From Ectocarpus siliculosus (taxonomy: Eukaryota > Sar > Phaeophyceae > Ectocarpales > Ectocarpaceae): DNA of 24,974 nucleotides. Under the pieces are notes generated by a model. It saw only the letters and a list, made by a program, of their open reading frames with translations, did no database searches and was not told the origin of the DNA. Positions 1 through 10,134 of the stretch are shown here, piece by piece. How positions within the stretch are numbered: the stretch's first letter is position 1; each line of letters starts with the position of its first letter. The translations under genes and the position numbers were made by a program. Location of the stretch: the NCBI GenBank assembly GCA_000310025.1, contig FN648187.1, positions 366,124 through 391,097 of the forward strand. The letters run 5' to 3'.

Positions 1-140
1 GGGGGGGGGGGGGGGGATGGCGTCGAGAATCCCCGGCGGGACAAAATTGAGCCCCCAACCAAAGGCGCCAATAAAGCCAAGCATGCCTACGAATACTACC
101 CAGCATCATCGCTTATGATTTCAACAGCAGCCGCCGGTAC
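1..140. other. Left-edge stretch with 16-G run, no assigned exon
   Basis: Positions 1-16 are a pure G run, as seen at the retroelement tails elsewhere in the window, but here it is not followed by the element's conserved sequence. Positions 17-140 should be the start of the intron after the exon at 141-242. A short minus-strand open stretch (about 18-91) could encode a hydrophobic peptide containing G-A-F-G-W-G-L-N-F-V-P-P-G, which might belong to a further exon. No convincing splice sites bound it, so I do not call it. Confidence 0.3.
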
Positions 141-242
141 CTGTCGAACGCGAACAAAAACGTCGTCAACGCTCTCGTTCGGAGTCCCGTCGGTGTTGGG
201 AGGAGGGCGCCAAGTCAGGCTGATCGCATCCTTCTCGTAGAC
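141..242 (-). CDS. Exon 5 of the histidine-phosphatase-like gene (last one visible)
   Basis: There are 34 codons, phase 0 to 0, acceptor CCACCGCAAG|GTC and donor CAG|GTACCG. It encodes V-Y-E-K-D-A-I-S-L-T-W-R-P-P-P-N-T-D-G-T, then P-N-E-S-V-D-D-V-F-V-R-V-R-Q. The latter matches the 'GES..dv..Rv.q' helix of phosphoglycerate-mutase-like proteins. The C-terminal part with the second conserved His would lie further left. A retroelement C-run tail lies about 25 nt upstream of the acceptor in the transcript. Confidence 0.8.
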
Positions 243-3200
243 CTTGCGGTGGGAGAGTATGCGAGTAGGGGGGGGGCGTACTCTTATGTTTTGCATGCCT
301 TAGCGGTTAGACCATTGACCACGCGTCCTCGAGAGAACGGAGCATTGTTCCAACAGGACCGATCACCGATGGCCAATCGTTCCTTCCTACTTTGCCAAAG
401 GTGGCTCAAAAGTGTCTCCCCTAGTCTTGTCTATCCTAACGATATCCCTTCCCGCCTTTTCAAACCATTTCCTACTCCCCAGTACAGCTACCGTCCTCTC
501 CTCTCTATTCCATGCCTCAAACATCTCCCTGTGCGTCCCTTGTACTTTTCCCAGCTCAGTCATGTACACTTTTCTCTCCTTTTTGTACCACGGACATTCC
601 GCGACTACATGAACACGGTCTTCGCATTCGAAGCCGCAATCATATTTGAACTTGTCGTCTTCGTCGTCTACCGTCCTATGTCTTCGTCGACGTTCTCGAA
701 GGCCTATGTCCCCGGTCCTGAACTTGACCTTAACCTTTGTCCCATCCATTGGTCCATGTAGGTAATCCTTGAACCCTATTCGTTCTTTCAACATTCCGTA
801 CACTTCTAGACCCTCCTTATCCTTGGTTTCTTTCCTTTGATTCTGTTCTTCTCTCTCGGCACAAGCAACAGATATCTTGTCCTTGAACCCCTGTAGACCC
901 TCCGTTTCGGGGGGTAATTCTCATCTAAACCTTGCCTTCGGCCTGTTGACTTACAACACTAATTTCGAGACATCACCAACATTGGGGCATGCTTACAACG
1001 GGGGCATGGGGAGGAGTGGGGACACCAGAAAACGGGGTAAGGTAAGGTGTACACCGTTGCTAGGAACAAGACCCCTTGATGCAAGGGGTAAAATACTCAC
1101 TCTCGAGGATGACACGCGCAAGAGAAGCGGTCCCGTGCATTCCGTAAAGGTTGGGTCGCACAATGTGCAACAGAGCTGGTAAAACCAGGAACATGACCAC
1201 AATCCCAGAAACAAAATCACGCTCATCACCCATGGATATCAACAATGCCCTAGTCGGCACGTTCCCGACAGGGTATTTGCCCACAATCTCCACGCCGACA
1301 TGCTAATGTTGCATCGAGGGGGAGGCCGCGTCGGCACTACAATAGCTGTGTCCGGGATCCCCCCCAAAATAAATGACAACAACTTACATTGCGCGTAAAG
1401 AAAATATAATCGGCACTGTACTCATGCAGAGCAGCCTGCCCTTCGCCTCATCTAGCATGATCCAAAACAGGCAGATTGACGGGTATCCTTGGAGGCACAT
1501 TGGCGCGAGGTGGCTCCAAACCAACCTCTTGGCACCAAAACCGCTCAACCAAAAGAATGTCTGCAGCGAAAGAATAGCCAAGTCCATGAGCACGGACGAT
1601 ATGATTTTACGGACGTAGTATAAGACCCACCTCGGGAAGGACGGTCGCCACCTCCTTGCCGTCAAAGATGCCCATCCCTCGGGGCTCGAGGAAGGCGTAC
1701 TCGGGGATAACTCTTTCCTGATCGGTCCGTCACAAACGTCACAAGAAAAAAAAACGACATCGGTCCGTCACAAACGTAGCAAAAAAAAGCGATAGGAAGA
1801 AAGGTTAAGCGTGTTCAGGGATAACTCTCTCCTGATCGTGCCGTAACAAACGTAACAAGATAGAGCGATAGCAAGGAAGGATTAAGCGTTGTTCAGGTAT
1901 ATCTCTCTCCTCATCGTCGCATCCCGAACACAGTTAGAGCGATTTCTTAAGGGATAACAAGTCTGCACCGGTCGGCATAAGTTTGACGTACCAGCCGGGG
2001 TCACACAGGAGGAAGGTGCCACGGCAACTTTTTGTCTAGATGAGTACAACGATGAGAAGCAGACGTGTCTGGACCGCAAAAACCAGTGCGACACACCACC
2101 AACAAGAGCCACAGCAGTATGGTACGGTTCAACACAGCAGTGAGCCTCTGCTTCGAGCAGAAAACAAACAGAACGCCGACACCTTCGTCTCCATGCAGCG
2201 GGGGCTCCGCAACATCATATCCGTACCCCTACAATAACCGGTATCGAACAAAACAGACGCCCTCAACACTGCACTACAGCAGCGTCGGCTTCCGATGACG
2301 ACGCCGTCGTGAACAACCAAACCACTCGTATGTGCCGTTTCGCAATGAAACGTCCGTCATCTCGCCTACGAAAATCTACAGTAGGTACGATGGCTTCAGG
2401 ACGCGATGCTCCAGGCTGCTGCTGCATCGGACACTATGGCCTCACGGCAGGATACACAAGGCTGCTGCTGCAACGCCTTACGCACAGCTAAATAGATAGC
2501 GGCCGTAACACTTACCTGGCGGATGTCGAGCTCTTGTGCCAAGATTCTAGCCGTGTCCTGGGCGCGACTTTGCAAGAAGACGCGACGTGTGGATTTGAAA
2601 CGAAGAACGTCGACAGGGGGCGGGAGGACGGGTGTCAAAAACCGAGAACACAAGTTTGTGGTCGGAGAACGCACTCGTGACACACACGGGAACAGACGGA
2701 TACCGGCAAATAACAGCCCTCCAGGCGATTCATTTCTAGCCGGCCCACGCGTGGACGATCTAGCCACGTCCACACCACCACCGGTGGGACATCCAGGCTC
2801 TGGGATTGGGTCCAGCTGCTGTTTCGGTGCAAACATCCCGGCTCTTACCCCGCGCCCCAACTATTTTTAGAAACTATGCATGAAAACACAGAAGAACTAC
2901 CAGTTCGAGTATTAAACCACAGTCGGAGGGGGTGTGCTGAATTCTTTCAGTGAGTGGAGGGAGACCGGCTGGAAACTGGGCACATTGTGAGTCTGTTTTA
3001 AGCCCACTGTTTAGCTGGAAAAGTGCATTTTTCATGGGTTTGTTTACCTGGAGATGTCGGCCCAGATGAAGGCGTCACCCACGCCCAGCGCCCGCAGCAC
3101 GCCCGCGGCCCGCTGCGTCTCCTCCACCCCCTGGTCGGTGAGGCGGTTGTCGACGTGGAGCTTGTCGATGGGGTGGGACTGAACGACGCCTTCCTTGTCC

Positions 3201-3918
3201 GAGGCCCCCTGGCCCGACCTCATCAGGAAGTAGCGGTTGTTGAGCCTGACAAATAAATTCGTGTGAAAAAATCGGGCAGCAGTGGTGATGGGGTGGTCGT
3301 TGTTTTGTGCCTCAGCGATATGAATGTGGGCGGGTTCGCAATGCAATGAAGGAGGGGCAGCAAGCTCTCTGAGCCATTTTGGTTGACAGGAGCGCCCCAC
3401 GAGTGGTGACGACGATCGATCAAGAGGGGTCTCGTGGATCGCACCCATCGAAGGTGCACGCAAGCGCATGCCGACAAACTGCTGTGGTACACACAAACAA
3501 AGTTGTCTCCGAATAAACACGAATTTTACTTCTTTAATTCAGAGGAACACCGTGGACTATTGAACGGGGTTACAGAGCACCAAGAGAAACGTGCGTTTTG
3601 GACGATTAAACACCCCGACAACAAAACATTGTTCCTTGCTTCTGCCCACATCAATCGGCAAACTGACCTTGCGGGAGGGAAATCGAGCATGCCGTTCGCG
3701 CTGGCGCTCTCCGGCGAAGCGAGCACCAACCCCAGCGCGGCGGCGGAGGTTCCGAGAGCGGCCGTTGCTATGGAGGCAAAGAACCCGCCGCGGGAAACAG
3801 CGACGGCAGTGTGCCTAGAATCGGCATCATTTTCTCGTTTCGGTGTCTCGTGCCCCCCCGGCCTCTCCGTCGCCGCCATCTTGGGAACATCGGCTGCAGT
3901 TCTGCTGCTGCTGTCCAT
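141..3918 (-). CDS. Histidine-phosphatase (phosphoglycerate-mutase-like) protein with thylakoid-lumen-type targeting segment; multi-exon, 3' end outside window
   Basis: Five exons join in frame: 3918-3668, 3245-3048, 2567-2516, 1717-1631 and 242-141 (about 230 residues visible). The N-terminus is polar and is followed by a hydrophobic segment (residues about 46-69, S-R-G-G-F-F then Ala/Leu-rich) ending S-P-E-S-A-S-A-N-G, an A-x-A-type lumenal processing site. The mature part starts with F-P-P-A-R-L-N-N-R-Y-F-L-M-R-S-G-Q-G, which aligns to the N-terminal beta strand and RHG loop of the histidine phosphatase superfamily. Later exons give S-R-A-Q-D-T-A-R-I-L-A, the usual 'ra..TA' helix, then V-I-P-E-Y-A-F-L-E-P-R-G-M-G. 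The catalytic His of RHG is Ser here, so ordinary phosphohistidine chemistry is doubtful. If this is a heterokont, an ER signal peptide would be expected before the lumenal segment. None is visible, so an upstream exon may be missing: the frame stays open upstream of the chosen ATG, and an acceptor-like TTTTCGCAG lies near 4015. The substrate is unknown. Confidence 0.75.
268..905 (-). mobile_element. 5'-truncated LINE, C-terminal ORF end plus 3' UTR and C-run tail (copy R1)
   Basis: On the minus strand an open frame from about 890 to 384 reads G-F-K-D-K-I-S-V-A-C-A-E-R, then G-M-L-K-E-R-I-G-F-K-D-Y-L. A Cys/His knuckle follows (C-G-F-E-C-E-D-R-V-H-V-V-A-E-C-P), as in the C-terminus of many non-LTR retrotransposon proteins. 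The frame stops at TAG (near 386). The 3' UTR (about 277-385) ends in a C run (268-276). It lies in the intron after exon 4 of the host gene and is transcribed in the same direction. The rest of this intron (906-1630) shows no further recognisable gene. Confidence 0.75.
1631..1717 (-). CDS. Exon 4 of the histidine-phosphatase-like gene
   Basis: There are 29 codons, phase 0 to 0, with acceptor GATCAG|GAA and donor GAG|GTGGGT. It encodes E-R-V-I-P-E-Y-A-F-L-E-P-R-G-M-G-I-F-D-G. The 'pe..fLe.rg.G.feG' segment is where this family carries its conserved acidic/Arg residues. Degenerate copies of the first part of this exon with its acceptor lie in the intron just upstream (1704-1930). Confidence 0.82.
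1704..1930 (-). repeat. Tandem degenerate copies of an exon acceptor junction (three copies)
   Basis: The motif (plus strand) GGATAACTCTTTCCTGATCG at the start of exon 4 recurs near 1818-1837 and, more diverged, near 1894-1915. Shared flanking blocks lie between them (CCGTCACAAACGT, GCGATAG, GGTTAAGCG.GTTCAGG). In transcript sense the second copy reads GATCAG|GAG AGA GTT ATC CCT GAA CAC GCT TAA, a stop-terminated duplicate of the exon start. The remainder of intron 1931-2515 holds nothing recognised. Confidence 0.75.
2516..2567 (-). CDS. Exon 3 of the histidine-phosphatase-like gene
   Basis: This 52-bp exon runs from acceptor GTCTTCTTGCAAAG|T to a perfect donor CAG|GTAAGT. It completes a Ser codon and encodes R-A-Q-D-T-A-R-I-L-A-Q-E-L-D-I-R-Q, the 'S.raqdTA.ilA..l' helix that follows the second strand in histidine phosphatases. 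A longer upstream reading frame exists, but only this part fits the family and the phase. Confidence 0.8.
3048..3245 (-). CDS. Exon 2 of the histidine-phosphatase-like gene: core strand with R-S-G in place of RHG
   Basis: The acceptor is TTTATTTGTCAG|G and the donor AG|GTAAAC. The 198 bp encode L-N-N-R-Y-F-L-M-R-S-G-Q-G, then V-V-Q-S-H-P-I-D-K-L and D-N-R-L-T-D-Q-G-V-E-E-T. The last matches the family's 'd.pLT..G..qa' segment that follows the catalytic loop. Codon use is strongly GC-ending, as expected of a real exon here. Confidence 0.85.
3668..3918 (-). CDS. Exon 1 (visible) of the histidine-phosphatase-like gene: targeting segment
   Basis: It encodes 83 codons plus 2 bases, from the ATG at 3918 in a good initiation context (GCGCCATGG). 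It ends GCA AG|GTCAGT. A second in-frame ATG at 3879 (AAGATGGCGG) is an equally good start. It contains the hydrophobic segment and the A-S-A processing site, and ends M-L-D-F-P-P-A. The split Arg codon is completed exactly by the next exon. Confidence 0.7.
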
Positions 3919-4850
3919 GGCGCGGGCAGAATGTGCACGTTGACATGATACATGCAAGGTCAAGGTGAAACGAGAGGAAACCAGCGGAAGAGACTGCTGT
4001 CTTAACAGATAAGCTGCGAAAATACATACAACCTTTTATTTTATTTTTCCGTTCGACTGTGGGTATTGGGTATATCTCGAACGGGTAGTCTCTCTGTGTG
4101 TGTATTTACTTTTCCTAGTATTTTTTCAGGGCCAAACAGCACAGACCCTCTGACACGCTGATAATCAAAACTAAGACTTATGTACGTGGTCCATTGTTGC
4201 GCCCATAAAACTCCTCGAATAGTGGCCGAATTTCGTCGCAATGTCACCCTAGGGCCGACAAACGACCAGCTGCTACCCTGGACGCCCGTTCTGAGTCCAG
4301 AAGTATGTGTTCTACGTCGGAGCGCCGTGCGTGGGGCAACGGGGCAACGCACGGACGCGCGTGCGTGCCGTCAAACTGGTGAAGTTTGATTGGTCGCCTT
4401 TCCGACCATTCGCATACCCGACAGTTTTGTTCAACTTGACCTATGCGGGCCGTTGACGCAAGGGATTGTCTTAGGTCCTAGTTAGCTAGCCTGTGGCAGT
4501 ATCGAGGCGGGGAAGGCTGTCGCCCTCATACCCCGTAAGCCGGGATCTGCGAACCAAATCATCCCGGCACCTTGATTTTGGTCGCGTGCACGAGGCACAC
4601 GCCGCCGTTGGTCGGTTCGATCAAGAAAAAATCACACAGAATCTGAAGGCAGAGGAAATAAAGAACGCCTTAGTCAGTGCGCGACGCAACAAGACCCTTG
4701 TGCTCACGACTCAAGGATCCAAGGACACATCGGCGAGAATGCCAGTGCAAGTCTTCCAGTCTTGTCTAAATTGCAACAACCGCCTCCGTCCATGCCTACG
4801 GGTCGAGTTTACAGCAGCAATTTCTCTCCTCTTGCCTGCTGCGTGCCAAG

Positions 4851-5012
4851 TTGATGTTCCGGTTGGAGATGGTGCTGCGAGTGGTGAACGCTGAGGAGAG
4901 CGGGGTCGCAGTGAGGAAGAGGGCAGCAAGGCAGGCAGTCGCCAAGGCATTCGGGGAGGGTGCCATCGCTGAGGGGGGAATCTACGCTGCCTATCTCGAC
5001 AACACGCACAAG
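4851..5012 (+). CDS. Possible internal exon of an unrecognised gene
   Basis: A 54-codon open stretch, L-M-F-R-L-E-M-V-L-R-V-V-N-A-E-E then R-K-R-A-A-R-Q-A-V-A-K-A-F, has GC-rich third positions and ends at a donor-like AAG|GTGTGA. It is preceded by a pyrimidine tract and GCCAAG or, further up, TTTACAG. It looks like an amphipathic helix. I recognise no family and cannot link it to another exon with certainty. It could belong to the same plus-strand gene as 6207-7274. Confidence 0.3.
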
Positions 5013-6042
5013 GTGTGAAACAACGATGTGTGTGCGGTAGTGTGCGGGCGATGGGGTTGCGAGCGACTGCGCAGGTTGGTCACGCCGCACTCGGACACTC
5101 GGAACACCTTTGCTTCGAACCGAACGCGAAATCCATCCACGGAGCTCCCGCTCTACTCTAGTCTACTACACATGATTGATTGGGACCACGCCACATATAT
5201 AGCACAGACCTACAAATCTTAATGATCTTCGCCCCTCGTGAGGCAGGCGGCAACCCACTCCGTCCGATGATTGGAGGCATACATCAGTCCCTACCACGCG
5301 GATACCTCCCCCACCCGCTGGCACACCTTCGTCTCAACACGGGCAAGTGCTTTTCGTTTCGTGCTTTATATGCGTATCCAAGCGTATCCCGAGAGATTGC
5401 TGCCGCAGCAGCACAGCCCACAAGGTCCAGACGCAGGGGGGTTATCACCCCCCCCCCTCGTCCCCAGTTAGGAACGTGGAAGTACAGATATTGTCATCAG
5501 GTGTTATGCATAGACTGCATATCAAGTGGAACGAACTGAAGGTAGCGGGGATGCAGTAAATTAGGGAGAGCGAACAGGTCCCAGCACAATCCACACCACA
5601 GACAGCAGTAGCGCATGCAGGCGATGACTTTCAATTCGTCAATGGCCCGTGCGTGTGTGTGTCTACAAACGCTGGGCACGGAGGGGACAGAGGCAACTAC
5701 TGTATACTCCTGGGTGCCGAGAAAAGAGACCATGGCAGTAAACATGCGCATGCGGTATGTATATATGTATGCGTTCGCACACAGAAGGAGTGTCGTGTGT
5801 GTGTCCACGTGTAACGCACATTTCGTACCGCAGCAGTAAATATCCCTTGAGAGCGCCATCCTCGAAGAGAACGCCCTCAGGTCCACCCCAAATACAACCT
5901 ACCACCGGTGCACCACAAAAACCTTGAGAACGCCCCGGGCGTCCATATTGTTTTTTTAGTTGTTTTTGTAGTCGCCCCCATGTCGCCCTCTCACGGGGTC
6001 CCAGATCGTGATCTTTAGCAGCGCTGCTTTCTGTTCTCAGCC

Positions 6043-6104
6043 GGACTGAGGTTGACGTGTTTTCATTGCTTCATTGGTCAGCCGGTAAGTGCGGTTGATG
6101 GTAA
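6043..6104 (+). repeat. SINE-like dispersed repeat, copy a
   Basis: It shares GACTGAGGTTGACGTGTTTT, then TTCATTGGTCAGCCGGT and GCGGTTGATG, with copies at 16871-16914 (+), 18175-18224 (-) and 23378-23402 (+). The core GGTTAGCGCGGTCGATGC loosely resembles a tRNA D-arm/A-box, so a tRNA-derived SINE is possible. Confidence 0.5.
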
Positions 6105-6206
6105 TACCAAAGACACACATAAACACACACACACATGAACGGCCGCGAGTTTTCATGTGGGCCCGATGTGTTCCTCGAGGCCATGCACGTGTAGAGGGGG
6201 CAAGAA

Positions 6207-7274
6207 ATGGAGTGGGGAGGAACATTCGTGTTTGAGAGAGCAGGGAGATCGACTCTAGATTCACTATACCCATGGACAAAGCCCCGGCACGCAACAGCCC
6301 GAGAAAGCTGCGCGCTCCGCGGCTCAACACGGGTACCGGCGGACACAAAACCAACCAAATACATCCGCCCCCGACCCCCACCGCTTCCCCGCCCTCCCCC
6401 AGGCGGGAGCATCTTCAGGAGGCCCCGAACAAGGCCTCCGACGGGGGCCCTTTCGGCCTACGGGGCCGACGGTACCCCACCCGTCCTCCCGGATGATCCG
6501 CCGTCTCCAACTTGGTGGCCGCTTGAGGAATTCATGGTCGCGCGGGGGAGCCGTTTACCGATCTACACCTTCGTGTCACAGTTCACGGGAGAACACGAGT
6601 CCGCGCTCTTGCATGGTGAGGATGGCAGCCGCGAGGCGCCTTCACCGGAGCAAGTCGACACTGACGTGGGTTTTCTGCGCGGGTTGAACCTCCAAGGGCT
6701 CCAGGTGGGCGGGGCGTGTGACGCCCCAATCTGGAGGGTCATGGTGTCTCCAGCAGCAGCAGCCGATGGCAAAATACCACGATACGACGAGAACAGCTTA
6801 CCGACCCCCGCCACGCTAGTCGCAGACCTCAAGGCGACAGCTAACTTCAAGAGTGGCATCACCGACATGGATGATGACGGTCCACTGCCTTACCTGCGGG
6901 ACCGGCCGTTCGCCGACGAGATCCACGAGGACGACGACAAACAACACATCTTCGAGACGTTCGACGTTTTGTCAGAGAACATAGCGTTGATGGAACCTGA
7001 GGTAGTCGACCCGGCGATCAGTGAACGTCCGCTGGAACATATCGTGTGGTGCATTGAGGACACGTTGCAGAACTTGGCACAGCTCGCCGCCCTGAAGCAG
7101 TACGTGCTGAAGCAGCGAGTGTTCTATGTTCTGATACACACGGAACGGGTCAAACATGGTGTAAGCGGCTACGTTTCGAGCTCTCATGCGCTACTCCTAG
7201 CGCTGGGGGTGTCGCCCGTCACCGGAAATCTGGTCGGTGTCGTCGCAATGCAATTGTGTAAAGGCATGTTGTAG
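6207..7274 (+). CDS. Uncharacterised 355-residue protein, apparently intronless
   Basis: A single open frame of 355 codons with strong GC-third-position use, especially from about 6480 on. The first about 110 residues are low-complexity (R-P-R-P-P-P-L-P-R-P-P-P) and may not be coding. An in-frame Met in E-E-F-M-V-A-R-G near 6534 is a reasonable alternative start. The middle is acidic (D-M-D-D-D-G; H-E-D-D-D-K-Q). The C-terminal half has an amphipathic helix, E-H-I-V-W-C-I-E-D-T-L-Q-N-L then A-L-K-Q-Y-V-L-K-Q-R-V. I see no signal peptide or catalytic motif and recognise no family. A donor-like GTAAGC at 7161 could end an exon inside the frame, which would make the last 36 residues spurious. 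A retrogene or retroelement-derived ORF are alternatives. Confidence 0.55.
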   Translation: MEWGGTFVFERAGRSTLDSLYPWTKPRHATARESCALRGSTRVPADTKPTKYIRPRPPPLPRPPPGGSIFRRPRTRPPTGALSAYGADGTPPVLPDDPPSPTWWPLEEFMVARGSRLPIYTFVSQFTGEHESALLHGEDGSREAPSPEQVDTDVGFLRGLNLQGLQVGGACDAPIWRVMVSPAAAADGKIPRYDENSLPTPATLVADLKATANFKSGITDMDDDGPLPYLRDRPFADEIHEDDDKQHIFETFDVLSENIALMEPEVVDPAISERPLEHIVWCIEDTLQNLAQLAALKQYVLKQRVFYVLIHTERVKHGVSGYVSSSHALLLALGVSPVTGNLVGVVAMQLCKGML

Positions 7275-7376
7275 CTGAGCTGTATCGTAAGCCGGAATTC
7301 AGCTGTGCTTTGTCCTCGGTGTATCGTATTGGTGTGTTGGAGACGCTTGGCACAAGAGCCAACTGACGCATGACAA

Positions 7377-7382
7377 AATAAA
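7377..7382 (+). promoter_or_regulatory. Possible polyadenylation signal
   Basis: AATAAA lies about 100 nt after the stop codon of the plus-strand ORF, where a 3' UTR would end. It is the canonical animal/plant-type signal, but many algae do not use it, so this is only suggestive. Confidence 0.35.
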
Positions 7383-10134
7383 CGCAAGTTTCGGGTTTGT
7401 GCAGACTTAGCCGCTGTCGCCTCTATCCAAGGCCCCCTTTTTCGACCTAACCCAGCCCGCAAATAATTGAACCATCTCCGTTGGAGCACGCAAAGTGCCT
7501 GGCCTTCGAGTTTGCTCAAAGTACACGCCGCCAGAGCTGGCTTCTCCCTTGTCCACCCGTTCTCTGTAGAGCGATCCCACTTTTCCAAAGGCTTCCTCTT
7601 CCTGGAGTTAGGCATCTTGTAAGGCGACCGTTCGACCTCTTGTGCAAGCCAACATCAACCAAACCCGTAAAACCACCTCCATTCCATACCGTACGTACAC
7701 AGTTTGCGTAGGCCTCATTCCATACCAACACACACCACCCGCTGCTTCTTTGGTTCGTGTGTGTGTATGCCCGTCAGAGTTGTCGTCATCAGTGGTTTTG
7801 TCTGCCCATCCCTTCTTCCCTCTGCTCCACGGTGTCCCCCAGACCACTATTCTACAGCGTCACACTCCTCCCCGACCCTCTCATCGCACGAGAAAGTCAC
7901 ATGTAGTTGTTAATGAACTCCCGACTGAGCTCGCATACTTCACGACAGATGTGGTCCTCTACGAATTCCCAGCTGAGATAGGTGTGCCTCGCATATTTCA
8001 TATTTAATCTATGAAATAAAGGAGAAGGGGTTTCGTGTCCTTATCCCCCAACCCCGCCCCGTACTCCCTACTAAAACCAAGCTTACGTACGTATCCTCGC
8101 GAAGGCCATTACCTCCGCTCCAAGGCAGGTGGTCCTGGCCTGGTGTATATTTCCACCGCGGGCAACCCGCAGCCTGTTTCGATTGCCACCTGGAGACGAC
8201 GTCGTTAGCCGACTGGCTTGACAGCACTTGTGCTGCTTGGTGGTAGACGCGTGCACTAAGTTCGCGCAGCAAGTCCCAATCAAATTCCGGACCTCGTGGA
8301 GGATCCGGCTTTTACCTGTTCACGTAATAGCCATGTATGTGTGCGTCTCGCGGTGTGTTAACTTTTTTGTGTGACAGAGCGCGGGATGTTCCCATATTTT
8401 AGCCGATGGCCGTCATTGCTCCCGCTGACAGCTCTGAAAGCCGCTAGTATTGTGGAAACGGACGCGGTTTACCCGCCAATGGCCGGTAACCCGGGAAGGG
8501 TGTAGCGGTGTCACGAGATTGCGTGGTCGCTCAACAATTGTGCGGTCGCTCAACAGGGGGTCTCGCTAAACCGGGGCCCCTACTGAACGTTTGAGTATTG
8601 AACGAAAAAGATTGATGTAGTAATTCCATAAAAAAAACGATAATAGTAGTCTCGTCATCCATTGTCAACACCTTTCCGTGTGCTTTTTGTTTAACCAACC
8701 AGCGCCGTACAGGAGGGAGGCCACACCAGAGCTCCGTAGTCATGAGTTTGAACTCAAGACTTGTTGAAATACTAGAACTTGGACCCCGCCCCCCACTAAA
8801 ACCTAACTATTCTCTTTGTTGGCTATCTCACAGAGCAACAAGCCGCGATGCGCGTTGCCCTCAAAAACAAGACTTTTCGTAGATAGGTGACGGCGATTTC
8901 TCTGAGGCAAACCGCTGCTAGCTTTCCGAAGCAAACATCAAAACACACGACCACAACGACCTACGCGTTGTCGGCATCCAAACACAACAAGAATAGACGC
9001 CGCCCGATCGCCACCTCCAAGCCGTTACGCAATCAAAACTCAAACACAGCTAGTCTCCACCGACATTTCGCAATATTTAGTGTTCCGTATCTATGAGACC
9101 CACCCGATGCAAAGGTCTTGTAGGCTACGGAGCCCCTCCCTGGCAACACCTACATTGGACGGCAAATTTAACTATGTAACCACCAGAGATAGGCGACCGC
9201 TTCCCAGACTTGTTTTCAGGTTGCAGGTCGTCACGGTTCGAGGTGTACTCCTGTAGTGCTCCCATTCGGAAGATCGCAATCGCACGCGCGCTCTTTGTAA
9301 GGTCTCGAAGCGCGCCGTATGACAACCAAAACACGTCCGGCTTGCGACATACGATCAAAGAAGGAGCGTCTCCGTCATTCTCCATCATCGGTGAGCCTTC
9401 TTTTTTCCTGCATTCGACAGGGCATTCAACCACCCTCGATCACATTCTCACGAAAAATCCACACTCAGAGCTCTCAATAGCCTGCATTCGACAAGCAAGG
9501 CAGTCGTTCGCCCCCGATCACAACTTCCCACCAAAAAACCATCCATCCAATCAAAACCCGAAAACAATCTAGCCCACCTCTCCACGAAGCTCCACTCCTG
9601 ACAGCAGTCCGTACCGAAAAACCACACCTTCCAGACATGCTAGACATGGCGACGAACCTATCGCGCGCCGAACTCGACGCCATCCTCTTTCAAAGAACGG
9701 TTCCAGCAAGCCTCTGATCTCGTGGTTGGCGGAGGAAGCCTCATCCCGCCTCTTCTACCTAGAAACCCCGCAACACCTAGGAACAACTACCATCGCTAAT
9801 AGGGCCCCCGCCCCGCCCCGCCCCGCCCCGCCCAACCCTACCCCCCCCAAAAAATCTCCGGAACCGGTCCCTGAACTCCCCCGGCCAAACATTGCATGTC
9901 CTCAAGACGGATCTTCAAGCGTTCCGTCGTTCTTCTGCATAACTGCCAGCCGCAGACATGCCGACAGGGATGCTTTACCCGACCATCCGGTACGAAAGCT
10001 TTTTTCTTTCTAGCAATATTTTCTTGATGGTCGCTTCTTCCGCACAACTACTGGACGCTTTCTTCTACCGCTGTAAGCGCAAAGAAGTGCCTTCTTACTG
10101 ATCTAGAGATCCCTCGTCGTTCCTCGTCAGTCGT
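7383..10134. other. Spacer with no confirmed gene
   Basis: Only short frames on both strands, none with homology that I recognise. A degenerate coding-like patch near 8083-8283 (minus) and another near 9125-9433 have no supporting splice sites. The stretch includes the region downstream of the Tpr-like gene's stop codon (left of 10135), where I see no canonical AATAAA in transcript sense. Confidence 0.4.
9804..9833. repeat. GCCCC pentanucleotide repeat
   Basis: About five GCCCC units. The minus strand carries four or more GGGG tracts separated by single C residues, a G-quadruplex-capable array about 300 bp past the Tpr-like stop codon. Confidence 0.8.

Larger units (their letters stand above)
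3919..6206. other. Spacer with no confirmed gene
   Basis: Short frames occur on both strands, but apart from a possible exon at 4851-5012 and a SINE-like copy near 6043-6104 I see no coding signature or homology. Simple repeats include GT-rich stretches near 5650-5810 and a CA run near 6119-6136. The promoter of the minus-strand histidine-phosphatase-like gene should lie just right of 3918, but no TATA-like or other element is clear. Confidence 0.4.
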
